Positions 43,565 through 53,153 are shown, counted from the stretch's first letter. The stretch is 64,000 nucleotides of DNA from UBA11400 sp964473555 (GCA_964473555.1 CAYYPL010000003.1:124001-188000), one strand, 5' to 3'. Notes: generated by a model from the letters alone, not told the origin. Made by a program: numbers and translations.

Positions 43565-43604
43565 GCTATCCTGCTTTACCGCTATCCTGCTCCACCGCTT
43601 TACT
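43565..43604. repeat. Octanucleotide repeat related to the upstream heptads
   Basis: GCTATCCT and GCTTTACC alternate with variants (five 8-bp units). They equal the heptads GTATCCT and GTTTACC upstream of the SirB1-like gene with one inserted C. The tract runs into the stop codon of the convergent adaptor gene. Confidence 0.75.
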
Positions 43605-44943
43605 CCTTACGAATCATTGCTTTGTCCTTGAGCTGACGAGACAAGAGTCGGTAGTTTCCAGTTACAATTTCAACACCCTCATCAAGACCACGCAAAATTT
43701 GGATATGAGTATCATCGCTGATCCCGGTTTCAACTTCCACCATGTTTGCACGATTCCCGTCAACAACAAAAACCACCCTTCGAATATCTTCGCGTGTGTT
43801 TGTGCTATCTGAAACAGCTTGCTCCATTTCTTCATCCTCACCCTTTTCAGATTCATCAGCATCTTTGCTGTTCAGGTCGGCAAAATCCCGTACAGTTACG
43901 GCTTGTATGGGTACTGAAACGACATTAAACTCGGTGTGCGTCTCAATATCCACAGAAGCTGACATTCCTGGTTTGAATTCCGGAGCAGGAACTGCTGTCT
44001 GGGTTTCTTCAGCAGCTGCACGTTGCATCAACTGTGGACTTGACCCCAGGTTATGCGGAGTCGTAATTCTTATCTTTACCACATACTCGGATATCTGTTC
44101 GGTCGTCCCTTCCCCGCGACGAGTCGCTGAATTCGCAATTTCAGTTACCACACCCTGGAAATTCCTACCTGTGTATGAATCCACTAAAATTCGGGTTGAA
44201 TCACCAACACTTACCTTGACGATGTCATTCTCATTTACACGAACTTCAACTTCCATCTGTTCCAAACGTGCAATTCTGAGAATTTCAGTTCCTGTCATCT
44301 GAATACTACCGACTACCCGCTCTCCGGCCTCAACATTCAACTTGCTGATGGTCCCACTGATCGGTGCACGAATGACGGTTTTTCTGAGTTCCTCCCGTGC
44401 CTGTCGAAGTGAAGCCTCAGTACTTTGAACACTGTATGTGGATGCATTGTAATTCGCATTGTCGGCTTCAAATTGTGTTTTCGCAGTGATGTATTCCATT
44501 TCGGGAATCACATTCTTTTCGTATAGCTCCTTCTGCTTTTCATAGTTGAGTTTTGACCGCAACATCACCGAATACGCCTGCTGCTCACGCGCTTTCGAAT
44601 TCAACAACACGGCCTGAATTTCATCAATTCGTGCCTGATAGATATCCGGTCTGATTCTGACCAACAGATCACCCTGATTCACGTAGTCTCCTTCACGCAC
44701 GGTCAATTCTATGATCTCACCACTCACATCAGGCGAAATAATGACTTCGACTTCCGGACTTATCACCCCAGATGCCGAAACCAGTTGAGTCAATGTTTTC
44801 CGTTCTGATTTTCCAGTTTCAACCAAGGTGCCGGATTCACTATCCAGCCAACCCATAGTCCGGGCTAAGATGCCAAGTGCAATAAGCGCGATTACAACCA
44901 CGCTCAGGATGATAAATGTCTTTTTGTTTGATGTAGTAGCCAT
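43600..44943 (-). CDS. HlyD/MacA-type periplasmic adaptor of a tripartite efflux system
   Basis: 447 residues. One N-terminal transmembrane helix (TFIILSVVVIALIALGIL), then the adaptor layout: biotinyl-lipoyl half VEVIISPDVSGEIIELTVREGDYVNQGDLL, a long coiled-coil hairpin (about 115-190), the second lipoyl half IRAPISGTISKLNVEAGE, a beta barrel and a membrane-proximal domain. An acidic insert (ADESEKGEDEEMEQ) sits near residue 375. Adaptor proteins of this type bridge an inner-membrane pump and an outer-membrane channel. It is the last gene after two MacB-like permease genes, 65 bases downstream. Confidence 0.9.
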   Translation of the reverse strand: MATTSNKKTFIILSVVVIALIALGILARTMGWLDSESGTLVETGKSERKTLTQLVSASGVISPEVEVIISPDVSGEIIELTVREGDYVNQGDLLVRIRPDIYQARIDEIQAVLLNSKAREQQAYSVMLRSKLNYEKQKELYEKNVIPEMEYITAKTQFEADNANYNASTYSVQSTEASLRQAREELRKTVIRAPISGTISKLNVEAGERVVGSIQMTGTEILRIARLEQMEVEVRVNENDIVKVSVGDSTRILVDSYTGRNFQGVVTEIANSATRRGEGTTEQISEYVVKIRITTPHNLGSSPQLMQRAAAEETQTAVPAPEFKPGMSASVDIETHTEFNVVSVPIQAVTVRDFADLNSKDADESEKGEDEEMEQAVSDSTNTREDIRRVVFVVDGNRANMVEVETGISDDTHIQILRGLDEGVEIVTGNYRLLSRQLKDKAMIRKE

Positions 44944-45008
44944 GATATCTGAGTTTTTTTACGAAATGAGTGTAATGATTAAACTAAACTTCTTTTTGTA
45001 GCCGGTGA

Positions 45009-46226
45009 TTATTCATATCTAAGGCAGGTTATTGGATCCAGGTTGGCTGCAACTCTGGCTGGATAGACTCCAAATATCAACCCAATGAGCGTCATGGTCC
45101 CGACTCCAACAAGTACTGAATCCCATGGAATCACAAAACCAGTCTCCATTGACATCGCCAATAAATTCCCACCAAGAATACCTACGATAATCCCGAAAAT
45201 TCCACCGATCTGACAGATCACAATGGTTTCAAGAAGGAATTGCTGTATGATGGCTTTTTTGGTGGCTCCGATGGATTTACGGATTCCAATCTCACGAGTC
45301 CGCTCTGTAACCGAAACGAGCATGATATTCATAACTCCAATTCCGGCACCAAGTAGCGATATCCCACCTACAGCCACACCAAATAGCAGTAGTATCCCGG
45401 TAAACTCATCGAATGTGCCACGTAATGACTCATTGGTCTCGATTTCAAAGTCGTTAGGATCACCCGGTTCCAGACCTCGTATCACTCTGAACAGACCCGT
45501 CATTTCCTCAATGGTCTCGTTAATCAGCAACATATCTGCAGCCTGGACCATAATCTGAATATTTCGATCTTTACCATAAACCTGTGTCAACCGGGTATAG
45601 GGAGCGACTACAAAATTATCCAAGGATTCTCCAAAAGCAGAACCTTTTGATTTTGCCAATCCAACGATGGTGTACTGTTGACCGGAAATTCGAATGGCCT
45701 TTCCGATTGGATTGGTTCGTTCAAAAAGTGCTTTTCTAACATCCTCGCCAATGATGGCAACCGGACGGTTATTGATGATATCACTTTCAACAAAGTCACG
45801 CCCTTCTTCAATGTCATATGCATTATTAGCCATCCAATATTCGTTACCGCCATAGATGACTACCGTTGGATTTGTTGTTTGTTCATTACCTTCCACTCGG
45901 GTAAATGCAAATCGCACATCCGGACTAAACGCTTTGCCTAATTCGGATCGGTCACGCAACTGTTCAAACTGAAGAAACGAAATAGGCTGACGATTTCGGG
46001 TGGATTGATCACCCATATTCACTACTGGGCGATTGCTGATGTTGATTACAGACCCACCCATGATGGTCAGGGTCTGTTTGAAATACGTATCAATGACTTT
46101 AACAGCTGTTGATGCTGAGATCACAGCAAAAACACCGATCATAATTGCAAACAGCGTTAATCCGGATCTTAGCTTGTTTTCAGCCAATGAGTTGATCGAT
46201 ACCCTGAAAATTTCGGAAATGTTCAT
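45009..46226 (-). CDS. MacB-like ABC transporter permease (no ATPase domain)
   Basis: 405 residues with the MacB/FtsX layout: first helix in RSGLTLFAIMIGVFAVISAST, a periplasmic MacB_PCD domain of about 230 residues, then three C-terminal helices. GVMNIMLVSVTERTREIGIRKSIGATKKAIIQQFLLE is the hallmark FtsX coupling segment that meets the ATPase. The last residues (YPARVAANLDPITCLRYE) match the family end. It is 12 bases downstream of a paralogous permease gene and probably forms a heterodimer with it. No ABC ATPase gene is present nearby. Confidence 0.92.
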   Translation of the reverse strand: MNISEIFRVSINSLAENKLRSGLTLFAIMIGVFAVISASTAVKVIDTYFKQTLTIMGGSVINISNRPVVNMGDQSTRNRQPISFLQFEQLRDRSELGKAFSPDVRFAFTRVEGNEQTTNPTVVIYGGNEYWMANNAYDIEEGRDFVESDIINNRPVAIIGEDVRKALFERTNPIGKAIRISGQQYTIVGLAKSKGSAFGESLDNFVVAPYTRLTQVYGKDRNIQIMVQAADMLLINETIEEMTGLFRVIRGLEPGDPNDFEIETNESLRGTFDEFTGILLLFGVAVGGISLLGAGIGVMNIMLVSVTERTREIGIRKSIGATKKAIIQQFLLETIVICQIGGIFGIIVGILGGNLLAMSMETGFVIPWDSVLVGVGTMTLIGLIFGVYPARVAANLDPITCLRYE

Positions 46227-46238
46227 AAACCTTTAGCT

Positions 46239-47465
46239 TTACTCGTAACGAAGTGACTCAATTGGATCTGCTTTCGCGGCTTTGTATGCGGGTAAAAATC
46301 CAAACGTGATACCCACTCCCGCACACATCAAAAAGGCGGTCAAAACGGTGGACCAGTCCATATAGGCCACAAAAAATTGATTGAGAAGCGCAGAAGTACC
46401 CAGTGAAATAATCACCCCGATCACCCCACCAAATGTACAAATGACTACCGATTCGACCAGGAATTGATACATAATCTCACTCGACTTGGCTCCTATGGCC
46501 TTTCTGATTCCCACTTCCTTAGTCCGTTCTTTTACCGAGACAAACATAATGTTCATCACACCAATTCCCCCAATAAACAATGCCAGTCCGGTCAGGAAGA
46601 ATCCAATCCCATAAATGGCTCCTGTCATCACCTGGTACTGCTGTCGGAACAGATCGAGTTTATTAATCGCGAAATCATTTTCGGCACCCGGATCAAGTTT
46701 TCGAATTCTACGCATCACACCCTCAACTTCATACTGTCCTGCTTCCAGCATTTCAGCATCAGCAAACTTCACCTGGAGCTGAATGAACCGTCTGAAGCCA
46801 TAAATTCGACCGTAGGTCTGAATAGGGATGATCAATTGATTATCAAAACTTTCCAACCCTAAAAAACTCCCTTGTTTGGCCATAACACCAATAACCTCAA
46901 AGCGTTGACCCATAGCCCGAATGGTGCGTCCAATGGGATCTCTGTCGGCGAACAACGCTTCAGCTACTGCATGTCCGATGATCATCACATTTCTTGCTGC
47001 CCTGTTTTCGTCATCGGTAAAAAATCGACCTTCGTCGATATCTATGGCTCCAGTTACGATGTATGAGGGAGAGACCCCACGAACATCAGCCCGATCTACC
47101 ACTTCAGATTCAAATGAAACCGGAGAACTTGCATACATGATCGCTGCTGCAGCTTCCACGGTAGTTGACATTTCTTCGATTTTTGCCGCATAATCAACCT
47201 CGAGTTCTCGACGATTGATATAATCCCACCAGTTGTAATTCGGCCCAAAATTCCACGGCCACTTCTGGATGTATACCACATTCTGACCCAACATATTCAA
47301 ACTGGATTCAAAGCCACGATTCAGTCCGTCTATCACAGTTGCCATCGTGGTAACCGAAACGATTCCAATAACAATTCCAAAGGTGGTGAGGAAAGCACGC
47401 ATTTTGTTTGTCCACAGTGACAACCAGGCGATTTTGAATCCTTCAACTAAACTGCGTCTGATCAT
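46239..47465 (-). CDS. MacB-like ABC transporter permease (no ATPase domain), paralogue
   Basis: 408 residues, same architecture as the downstream gene: MRAFLTTFGIVIGIVSVTTMAT first helix, MacB_PCD periplasmic domain with GVSPSYIVTGAIDIDEGRFF, and the C-terminal FtsX segment GVMNIMFVSVKERTKEVGIRKAIGAKSSEI. First gene of the three-gene efflux operon. Substrates of such systems include peptides, lipoproteins and antibiotics; nothing specific can be read here. The partner ATPase must be encoded elsewhere. Confidence 0.92.
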   Translation of the reverse strand: MIRRSLVEGFKIAWLSLWTNKMRAFLTTFGIVIGIVSVTTMATVIDGLNRGFESSLNMLGQNVVYIQKWPWNFGPNYNWWDYINRRELEVDYAAKIEEMSTTVEAAAAIMYASSPVSFESEVVDRADVRGVSPSYIVTGAIDIDEGRFFTDDENRAARNVMIIGHAVAEALFADRDPIGRTIRAMGQRFEVIGVMAKQGSFLGLESFDNQLIIPIQTYGRIYGFRRFIQLQVKFADAEMLEAGQYEVEGVMRRIRKLDPGAENDFAINKLDLFRQQYQVMTGAIYGIGFFLTGLALFIGGIGVMNIMFVSVKERTKEVGIRKAIGAKSSEIMYQFLVESVVICTFGGVIGVIISLGTSALLNQFFVAYMDWSTVLTAFLMCAGVGITFGFLPAYKAAKADPIESLRYE

Positions 47466-47533
47466 GATAATTTATGAGTTCAACTATTTGAGGCACATTT
47501 GTTTCTACTACGTTCGAAACACTAACGGGTTAC

Positions 47534-47575
47534 AAAAAAAATGGGATAGTGACGGAAATGAGTCACTATCCCATT
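47534..47575 (-). terminator. Intrinsic terminator of the prolyl oligopeptidase gene
   Basis: A perfect 14-bp stem (AATGGGATAGTGAC with GTCACTATCCCATT, eight-base loop) is followed on the minus strand by eight T. It lies 24 bases after the stop codon at 47599 and before the efflux operon. Confidence 0.92.
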
Positions 47576-47598
47576 CAACACTATCTTTGAACAGTAGT

Positions 47599-49713
47599 TT
47601 ATCGAATTCGCATTCCGGTTTCTGAGGCTAGGAATGCCCACCGATCAGCCAATTCTTCGATGATCATGGTGGTTGGTTTACCAGCCCCATGCCCGGCATT
47701 GGTTTGAATCCGAATGAGTACCGGGTTATCGCCGGTATGTTTTTCCTGAAGTTCAGCAGCAAATTTGAAACTGTGAGCTGGAACAACACGATCATCTCGG
47801 TCAGCAGTAGTTATCAAAGTACTCGGATACTTCACGCCCTCTTTTACATTATGCAACGGGGAATAGGCATACAGGTACTCGAAGCCTTCCGGATCTTCAC
47901 TGGTTCCATAATCACTGGCCCAAGCCCAGCCAATAGTGAATTTGTGGTAACGAAGCATATCCAACACTCCAACGGCAGGAATTCCTGCAGCAAACAGATC
48001 AGGGCGCTGAAGCATCGCTGCCGCTACGAGTAAACCTCCATTTGATCCACCGCCTATGGAAAGATGTTCAGGGGATGTGTATCGCTGGCCAACCAGATAT
48101 TCTGCAGCTGCAATGAAATCATCAAACACGTTTTGTTTGCGTTCTTTGGTTCCGGCCTGATGCCATTCACGACCATACTCTCCCCCTCCTCTGAGATTCG
48201 CAACTGCATAGATCCCCCCGTTTTCGAGCCATACCAGGTTGCCGACGCTGAAGCCGGGAGTCATTGATATGTTAAATCCACCGTATCCGTACAGATACGC
48301 TGGATTCTTACCATCGAGTGCCAGACCTTTTTTGTGGATGATGAACATAGGGACTTGAGTCCCATCTTTGCTTTCATAGAATACCTGAGTGGTTTCATAG
48401 TCATCCGGATTGAAATCTACATCCGATGAGCGGAATACCACGCTTTCGTGGGTCTCGAAGTCGTAACGATATATCGTTGAGGGATACGTAAACGAAGAGA
48501 AACTGTAAAAAGCCTCACTATCTTGCTTGCGACCGGAGAATCCACTTGCACTACCTAAAGTAGGCAGAGTTACCTCACGCTCGAATGTACCATCCATTGC
48601 AAAAATCTTGATTTCTGAACGTGCGTCGACCAGATAATCGGCAACGAAACGATTTGCAACCACGGTAACACCATCAAGTACACTTTCTGCCTCTGGAATG
48701 ACCTGAGTCCAGTTTTCCGGTTGTGGACGATTGACATCCACAGAGATCACACGATATTTCGGTGCATTGTTGTTGGTCAGGAAGTAAAATCGGTTACCTT
48801 CGTTGGTGAGATACGAGTAACTGGCATCAAATGCGTCCATAATTGGAACAACCGGACTGCTTGCCCGACGAAGATCTTTCAGGTAAACCCGGTTTCTTGA
48901 ATCTGTACCTTGTGTAATGGTGATTACTAGATAGTTGCCGTCATCTGAAACACTACCGTATAAACCCCAATCGGGTTGGTCTGGGCGCTCATAAATCAAT
49001 ACATCTTCATCCTGATGGGTACCCACTTTGTGGTAGTACATTTTCATGTCGCGATTAGCAGCCGTTAATAATTCACCTTCTGCAGGTTGCGGATAACGAC
49101 TATAGTAGAATCCCTGTTCGGCTTTATCCCAGGATATCCCTGAAAATTTCACCCACTGAATGTGATCATCCAATTGTTCCCCCGATAGCACGTCCATCAC
49201 AAAAAACTCGCGCCAGTCGGATCCACCCACAGATTTCGAATAGGCTGCATATTTGGCATTTTCACTGATGGTCAAACTAGCCAAACTCACCGTTCCATCT
49301 TCAGAGAATGTGTTTGGATCGATCAGAATCTGCGCTTCTGCATCCAGACTTGACTGTTTGTAAACTACAGACTGATTCTGGAGCCCGTCGTTATAGGAGT
49401 AGAAATACATATTACCTTGACGATACGGTGTAGAGTATCGTGGATAGTTCCACAGCTCGGTCAACCGTTCCTTCAAACGCTCACGACCGGGAAGCGACTG
49501 TAAATATGGCATCGTAATTGAATTCTGAGCCTGAATCCACTCGTTTGTTTGATTACTGTTCGGATCTTCCAGCCATCGCCATGGATCTGCCACCAATGTT
49601 CCGTGATAATCATCTACCACATCTGATTTCGGAAATTCCGGATAGCTAAAATCGGGTTTCGATGAACACGCCATAAATAGTGCCAGCAGTGAAACAGATA
49701 GTGTTTTTTTCAT
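47599..49713 (-). CDS. Prolyl oligopeptidase (S9A) family lipoprotein
   Basis: 704 residues from the ATG at 49713, chosen because it starts the signal MKKTLSVSLLALFMACSS with a lipobox cysteine; a start ten codons earlier only adds a non-signal sequence. The N-terminal seven-bladed propeller starts with DPWRWLEDPNSNQTNEW, a prolyl endopeptidase hallmark. The C-terminal alpha/beta hydrolase has the nucleophile Ser in SIGGGSNGGLLVAAAM, Asp in TADRDDRVVPAHS and His in TNAGHGAGKPT. It cleaves short peptides after proline, here probably in the periplasm. Single gene with its own terminator. Confidence 0.95.
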   Translation of the reverse strand: MKKTLSVSLLALFMACSSKPDFSYPEFPKSDVVDDYHGTLVADPWRWLEDPNSNQTNEWIQAQNSITMPYLQSLPGRERLKERLTELWNYPRYSTPYRQGNMYFYSYNDGLQNQSVVYKQSSLDAEAQILIDPNTFSEDGTVSLASLTISENAKYAAYSKSVGGSDWREFFVMDVLSGEQLDDHIQWVKFSGISWDKAEQGFYYSRYPQPAEGELLTAANRDMKMYYHKVGTHQDEDVLIYERPDQPDWGLYGSVSDDGNYLVITITQGTDSRNRVYLKDLRRASSPVVPIMDAFDASYSYLTNEGNRFYFLTNNNAPKYRVISVDVNRPQPENWTQVIPEAESVLDGVTVVANRFVADYLVDARSEIKIFAMDGTFEREVTLPTLGSASGFSGRKQDSEAFYSFSSFTYPSTIYRYDFETHESVVFRSSDVDFNPDDYETTQVFYESKDGTQVPMFIIHKKGLALDGKNPAYLYGYGGFNISMTPGFSVGNLVWLENGGIYAVANLRGGGEYGREWHQAGTKERKQNVFDDFIAAAEYLVGQRYTSPEHLSIGGGSNGGLLVAAAMLQRPDLFAAGIPAVGVLDMLRYHKFTIGWAWASDYGTSEDPEGFEYLYAYSPLHNVKEGVKYPSTLITTADRDDRVVPAHSFKFAAELQEKHTGDNPVLIRIQTNAGHGAGKPTTMIIEELADRWAFLASETGMRIR

Positions 49714-49964
49714 AAAGAGTTGAGTTAGGTTAACATAAGACACTTAAGCGATGATACTATTTTTTTGATTATTGAGATGTTAAAATTATTGATGCTTGAA
49801 GCTGAATTGAGTATTATGATTAAATATGCCCGAAAAATAGGAATATCCGGTTGAATGTTGAAGCTGGTCATAACTCATCCGAGTTAAAGGCGTATGAGCC
49901 CACCCAGGGTTGGATGCGTTGAGTATCAAGGAACTATGGGAATCCACTTTTTAGAATAATCATC

Positions 49965-50522
49965 GTGTTAAATTTTGTTCATTTCATAAGAAATATCAAG
50001 CATGTAGGCGCCGTCGTGCCAAGCTCGGTACATTTGGCCCATGAAATGACCAATCCACTTAGAAAAACACTCAAATACGGTTCAAAGCCCTTGAAAATTC
50101 TGGAACTTGGACCTGGAACAGGACCGATTACCAAAGAGATTGTGGCCTTATTGCGTCCAGAGGACAAACTGGATATCGTTGAGCTTGACAACGAATTCTT
50201 CAGATTGATCAAATCTACTTATTCAGGTTCAAATATCCAGGTTTATGAAATGAATGTCCTGGATTTTGAGCCCGGCTACACCTATGATTTTATATTGAGC
50301 AGTATTCCATACGACCAATTACCGCAGGAGGTCTCTACGGCTATCTGGCAGAAACAGCTGGATTTGCTCAAACCCAATGCTCGGTTCACCTACTTTAAGT
50401 ATTATAAATTCAATTTTATTAGAGGACAATTTGAGCGTTCCATCAACAGAAAACACTGTGTGAACAAGAGTTTTGTTCTTCGGAATGTCCCCCCTGCGTT
50501 TGTGTATACGCTCAAGTTCTGA
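49965..50522 (+). CDS. Class I SAM-dependent methyltransferase, phospholipid N-methyltransferase-like
   Basis: 185 residues from GTG 49965; the first internal Met comes after residue 25, inside the conserved domain, so the GTG is preferred. FVHFIRNIKHVGAVVPSS at the start is typical of the PmtA-like phosphatidylethanolamine N-methyltransferase and related rRNA-dimethylase-fold proteins. The SAM motif is ILELGPGTGPITKEI, followed by DIVELDNEFFRLI and ILSSIPYDQLP in place of the NPPY motif. C-terminal residues are basic. It ends eight bases from the convergent metallopeptidase gene. Choosing between phospholipid and other substrates needs homology searching. Confidence 0.8.
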   Translation: MLNFVHFIRNIKHVGAVVPSSVHLAHEMTNPLRKTLKYGSKPLKILELGPGTGPITKEIVALLRPEDKLDIVELDNEFFRLIKSTYSGSNIQVYEMNVLDFEPGYTYDFILSSIPYDQLPQEVSTAIWQKQLDLLKPNARFTYFKYYKFNFIRGQFERSINRKHCVNKSFVLRNVPPAFVYTLKF

Positions 50523-50530
50523 TTGCTGAT

Positions 50531-51283
50531 TTATATCAGGAAACACACATTCCCCTTGGTTTTAAGCCAGGTATTTGCGGCATCCACACCGACATAATGA
50601 GCTTTCACAAGTTGCCAGTACGCTTTGCTATGGTTCATATGAACGGTGTGGCACAGCTCGTGGATGACCAGATACTCCACGATTTCGGGGGGACACATGA
50701 TAAGCCTCCAGTTCAACGAAATATTGCCGCGGCTCGAGCAAGTTCCCCATTTGGTTTGTTGTGATCGGATAAACAGTCTGGTCCACTTGAATGGTAATTC
50801 TGAAGCAATTTCCTGAAATACTTCCGGTAATTCGGCTCTTGCCTTTTCATACAGAAACTGACGCTTCACCTCGTTTGGAACGTATTGTGCCGAATCCATT
50901 TCAATTGAAAAAGAATCAACCGTTTCGGGTTCAGAGCATTCCGGTGGATATGCGTCAATACGTCCCTGACGCTCGACCAGTAACCATTTTTTCTCGCCTG
51001 GTCGAGCATGACGAAGAGTTATCGGCACCCATTTCCCCCGAAGGAGTACATCATTTCTATGATCTTCCAGCATACGTTGGAAATCATTTTTCTTCCCATC
51101 CATTCGCTTCAGAGAAGTTCGTATCCAGGATTCTTTCTCGTTCAGGAAGTCTTTTACATCTTTTTCACTACAAAAATAGGGTGCGGAAACCACAATTTGA
51201 CCAGGTTTCACTCTAATTCTGATGGATTTCTGGCCTTTTCGGCGGGTAAATGTAATGGGTGGACAATCGGATAGGTGCATCAT
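50531..51283 (-). CDS. YgjP/DUF45 family zinc metallopeptidase
   Basis: 250 residues, no signal peptide. The C-terminal half holds WGTCSSRGNISLNWRLIMCP, then EYLVIHELCHTVHMNHSKAYW, the HExxH zinc motif with a downstream His, as in the YgjP-type M48-like peptidases. The N-terminal half is a beta-rich domain beginning FTRRKGQKSIRIRVKPGQIVVSAP. Some relatives were described as UTP pyrophosphatases, others as peptidases. Single gene. Confidence 0.88.
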   Translation of the reverse strand: MMHLSDCPPITFTRRKGQKSIRIRVKPGQIVVSAPYFCSEKDVKDFLNEKESWIRTSLKRMDGKKNDFQRMLEDHRNDVLLRGKWVPITLRHARPGEKKWLLVERQGRIDAYPPECSEPETVDSFSIEMDSAQYVPNEVKRQFLYEKARAELPEVFQEIASELPFKWTRLFIRSQQTKWGTCSSRGNISLNWRLIMCPPEIVEYLVIHELCHTVHMNHSKAYWQLVKAHYVGVDAANTWLKTKGNVCFLI

Positions 51284-51536
51284 AACGTCTGATTAAAAAA
51301 CAAACCGTTGATTTCCTGGTCTTTGCAAAGTAGCGAACATAAACTTAACCCAATGGTGGTATCCTTTGAGTTGTTTGAGATAAAGCGTCTCAGGTAGTAA
51401 ACCGGAATCTGCCACTGGTGTAAAAACACAACACACAATCGGATACCCACGTGTTGATTTCGGAGAACCTGAACCCTGTTTGGCTACCGTATACTGCATA
51501 CAGACTCCGTTTGAGCGAACTGCTAGAACAGTTCAT

Positions 51537-52975
51537 TCACTTTTGTTTCAAATCAAAGAGTTTGACCAGCATTCTGAGATCATTTACTTCCTTTTCTTTA
51601 AGGAATCGCCATCTTCCTGGCCGTACATCGGCAACGGTCAGTCCTGCGTAATAGGTCCTGTGCAGTTTCACTACTTCCAGGTTGAAGTACTCAATCATGC
51701 GACGGATCTGTCTGTTTCTTCCTTCAAAAATGGAGATTTTCAGGGCATTAGGACTGCCTGGAACACGACGAGCTTCGTGAGCGGATGCCATACCGTCATC
51801 CAGAGTTATTCCCTGACGCATTTCCAGTATCTGTGCATCGGTCATGGGGATATCGGTCTCTACGATATACGTCTTTTTGACCTTGTAACTAGGATGCATT
51901 AAGCGGTTAGCCAGATCTCCGTCGTTGGTAAGCAACAGGAGTCCTGTAGTGTTCCTGTCGAGACGCCCAACTGGATAAACCCGAAGACCCGTGGCGTCTT
52001 TGATCAGATCCATTACAGTCGTGCGACCTTTTTCATCCTCTACGGTGGTGATGTGATTTTTGGGCTTATTCATCAGGATATAGGTAAAGTCTTCCGGGTG
52101 TACTTCGGCTCCATCTACCGTTACTTTATCCTTGTTCGTAACTTTATGTCCCATCTCCGTGACGATGACGCCGTTTACTTTGACCTTACCGTCGGCGATT
52201 ATGGCATCGGCCTCGCGCCGGGAACTGACACCTGAATTTGCGATATACTTATTTAATCTCCATGAACTTTCACTTGAGCTCAGGGATTTGTGACGAAATT
52301 CAGTGGGTTCGTCAGAATCGTGGTCGGTATCGCGATAGGATCGTTCAAACTTTTTAGCACCAAATTTTTTGTCGCCGGATCTGTCCTCACGGGGCTTGCG
52401 GTCGGAGAACTTCCTGTCGCCGGATCTGTCCTCACGGGGCTTGCGGTCGGAGAAACTTCTGTCGCCGGATCTGTCCTCACGGGGCTTGCGGTCGGAGAAA
52501 CTTCTGTCGCCGGATCTGTCCTCACGGGGCTTGCGGTCGGAGAACTTCCTGTCGCCGGNNNNNNNNNNNNNNNNNNNNNNNNNNNNNNNNNNNNNNNNNN
52601 NNNNNNNNNNNNNNNNNNNNNNNNNNNNNNNNNNNNNNNNNNNNNNNNNNNNNNNNNNCTGTCGCCGGATCTGTCCTCACGGGGCTTGCGGTCGGAGAAC
52701 TTCCTGTCGCCGGATTTTTTCTCTCCGAATCCAGCACTCTCTGAACGAGTCTGAGAATCCCGAGAAGAGGACTCTTCTCCTACACCATACGTCTTAGAAG
52801 TTTTGCGAGGATTATTGTAGCCTGCGGCTTCTCCGACCTTGAAACCTGGTTTTCGACTTGTTTTGAAAGGTTTTTGTGCGCGTTTATCCGCTCCAGGCGC
52901 TGACTTATTTACTCTACTCGTTGGTTTTCTGTCGTCTGATCTGCTCTTCTTCTCGTAACGTTTTGGCTTATCCAT
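51537..52975 (-). CDS. rluB: RluB/RsuA-type 23S/16S rRNA pseudouridine synthase with a repeat-rich N-terminal extension (interrupted by an assembly gap)
   Basis: The frame starts at 52975 with a Lys/Arg/Ser-rich, disordered tail, goes through 15-residue repeats (RSGDRKFSDRKPRED type), and continues after the gap into an S4 domain (WRLNKYIANSGVSSRREADAI, about 52258-52200) and the catalytic domain: VYPVGRLDRNTTGLLLLTND with the catalytic Asp, then GRNRQIRRMIEYFNLEV. Hence a full RluB-type enzyme. The 100-N gap (52559-52658) shifts the apparent frame: the repeat phase across it is 110 bases instead of a multiple of 45, so the break is artificial. Repeat tails of this kind are common on RluB homologues in Bacteroidota and may bind RNA. 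Confidence 0.9.
52369..52715 (-). repeat. 45-bp coding tandem repeat in the rluB tail
   Basis: Units start at 52369, 52414, 52459, 52504, 52549 (cut by the gap) and 52659, with a partial unit to 52715. Units differ at one or two bases, mainly encoding RKF or RSF at one place. Each unit codes for 15 residues with alternating basic and acidic side chains. Confidence 0.95.
52559..52658. other. Assembly gap (100 N)
   Basis: Exactly 100 N, the conventional placeholder for a gap of unknown size, placed inside the 45-bp repeats. Ten known bases join it to repeat phase, so the true missing length should be 45k minus 10 (35, 80, 125 ...). Confidence 0.97.
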
Positions 52976-53071
52976 GCTAAAAACTACTCACCTTATGCGG
53001 ATGAAATCCATCCTGATTACAACCACTGTGGCTGAACTCGCTAAGATACGATTAAATATGGTGCTTTGCAC

Positions 53072-53153
53072 CGGAGAGTGTGGCTACGCCACGTAGGGTT
53101 ACGCGGTGCACCGGAGGGTGCTTCGCGGAGGGTGATTTACGGAGGGTATATCG
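53072..53153. repeat. CGGAGRG repeat tract (20-bp then 14-bp period)
   Basis: CGGAGAG at 53072, CGTAGGG at 53092 and CGGAGGG at 53112 are 20 bp apart; CGGAGGG then recurs at 53126 and 53140 (14 bp apart). The tract fills the 227-base gap between rluB and the phosphodiesterase gene. A small palindrome GTGGCTACGCCAC lies at 53079-53091. Confidence 0.85.

Noticed and set aside
51537..52154. Short 205-residue pseudouridine synthase starting at 52154
   Set aside because: The S4 domain is encoded in the same frame upstream, and the frame break is caused by the artificial 100-N gap.
52369..52715. CRISPR array
   Set aside because: Units are contiguous 45-bp repeats without spacers, in frame with rluB; this is a coding tandem repeat.
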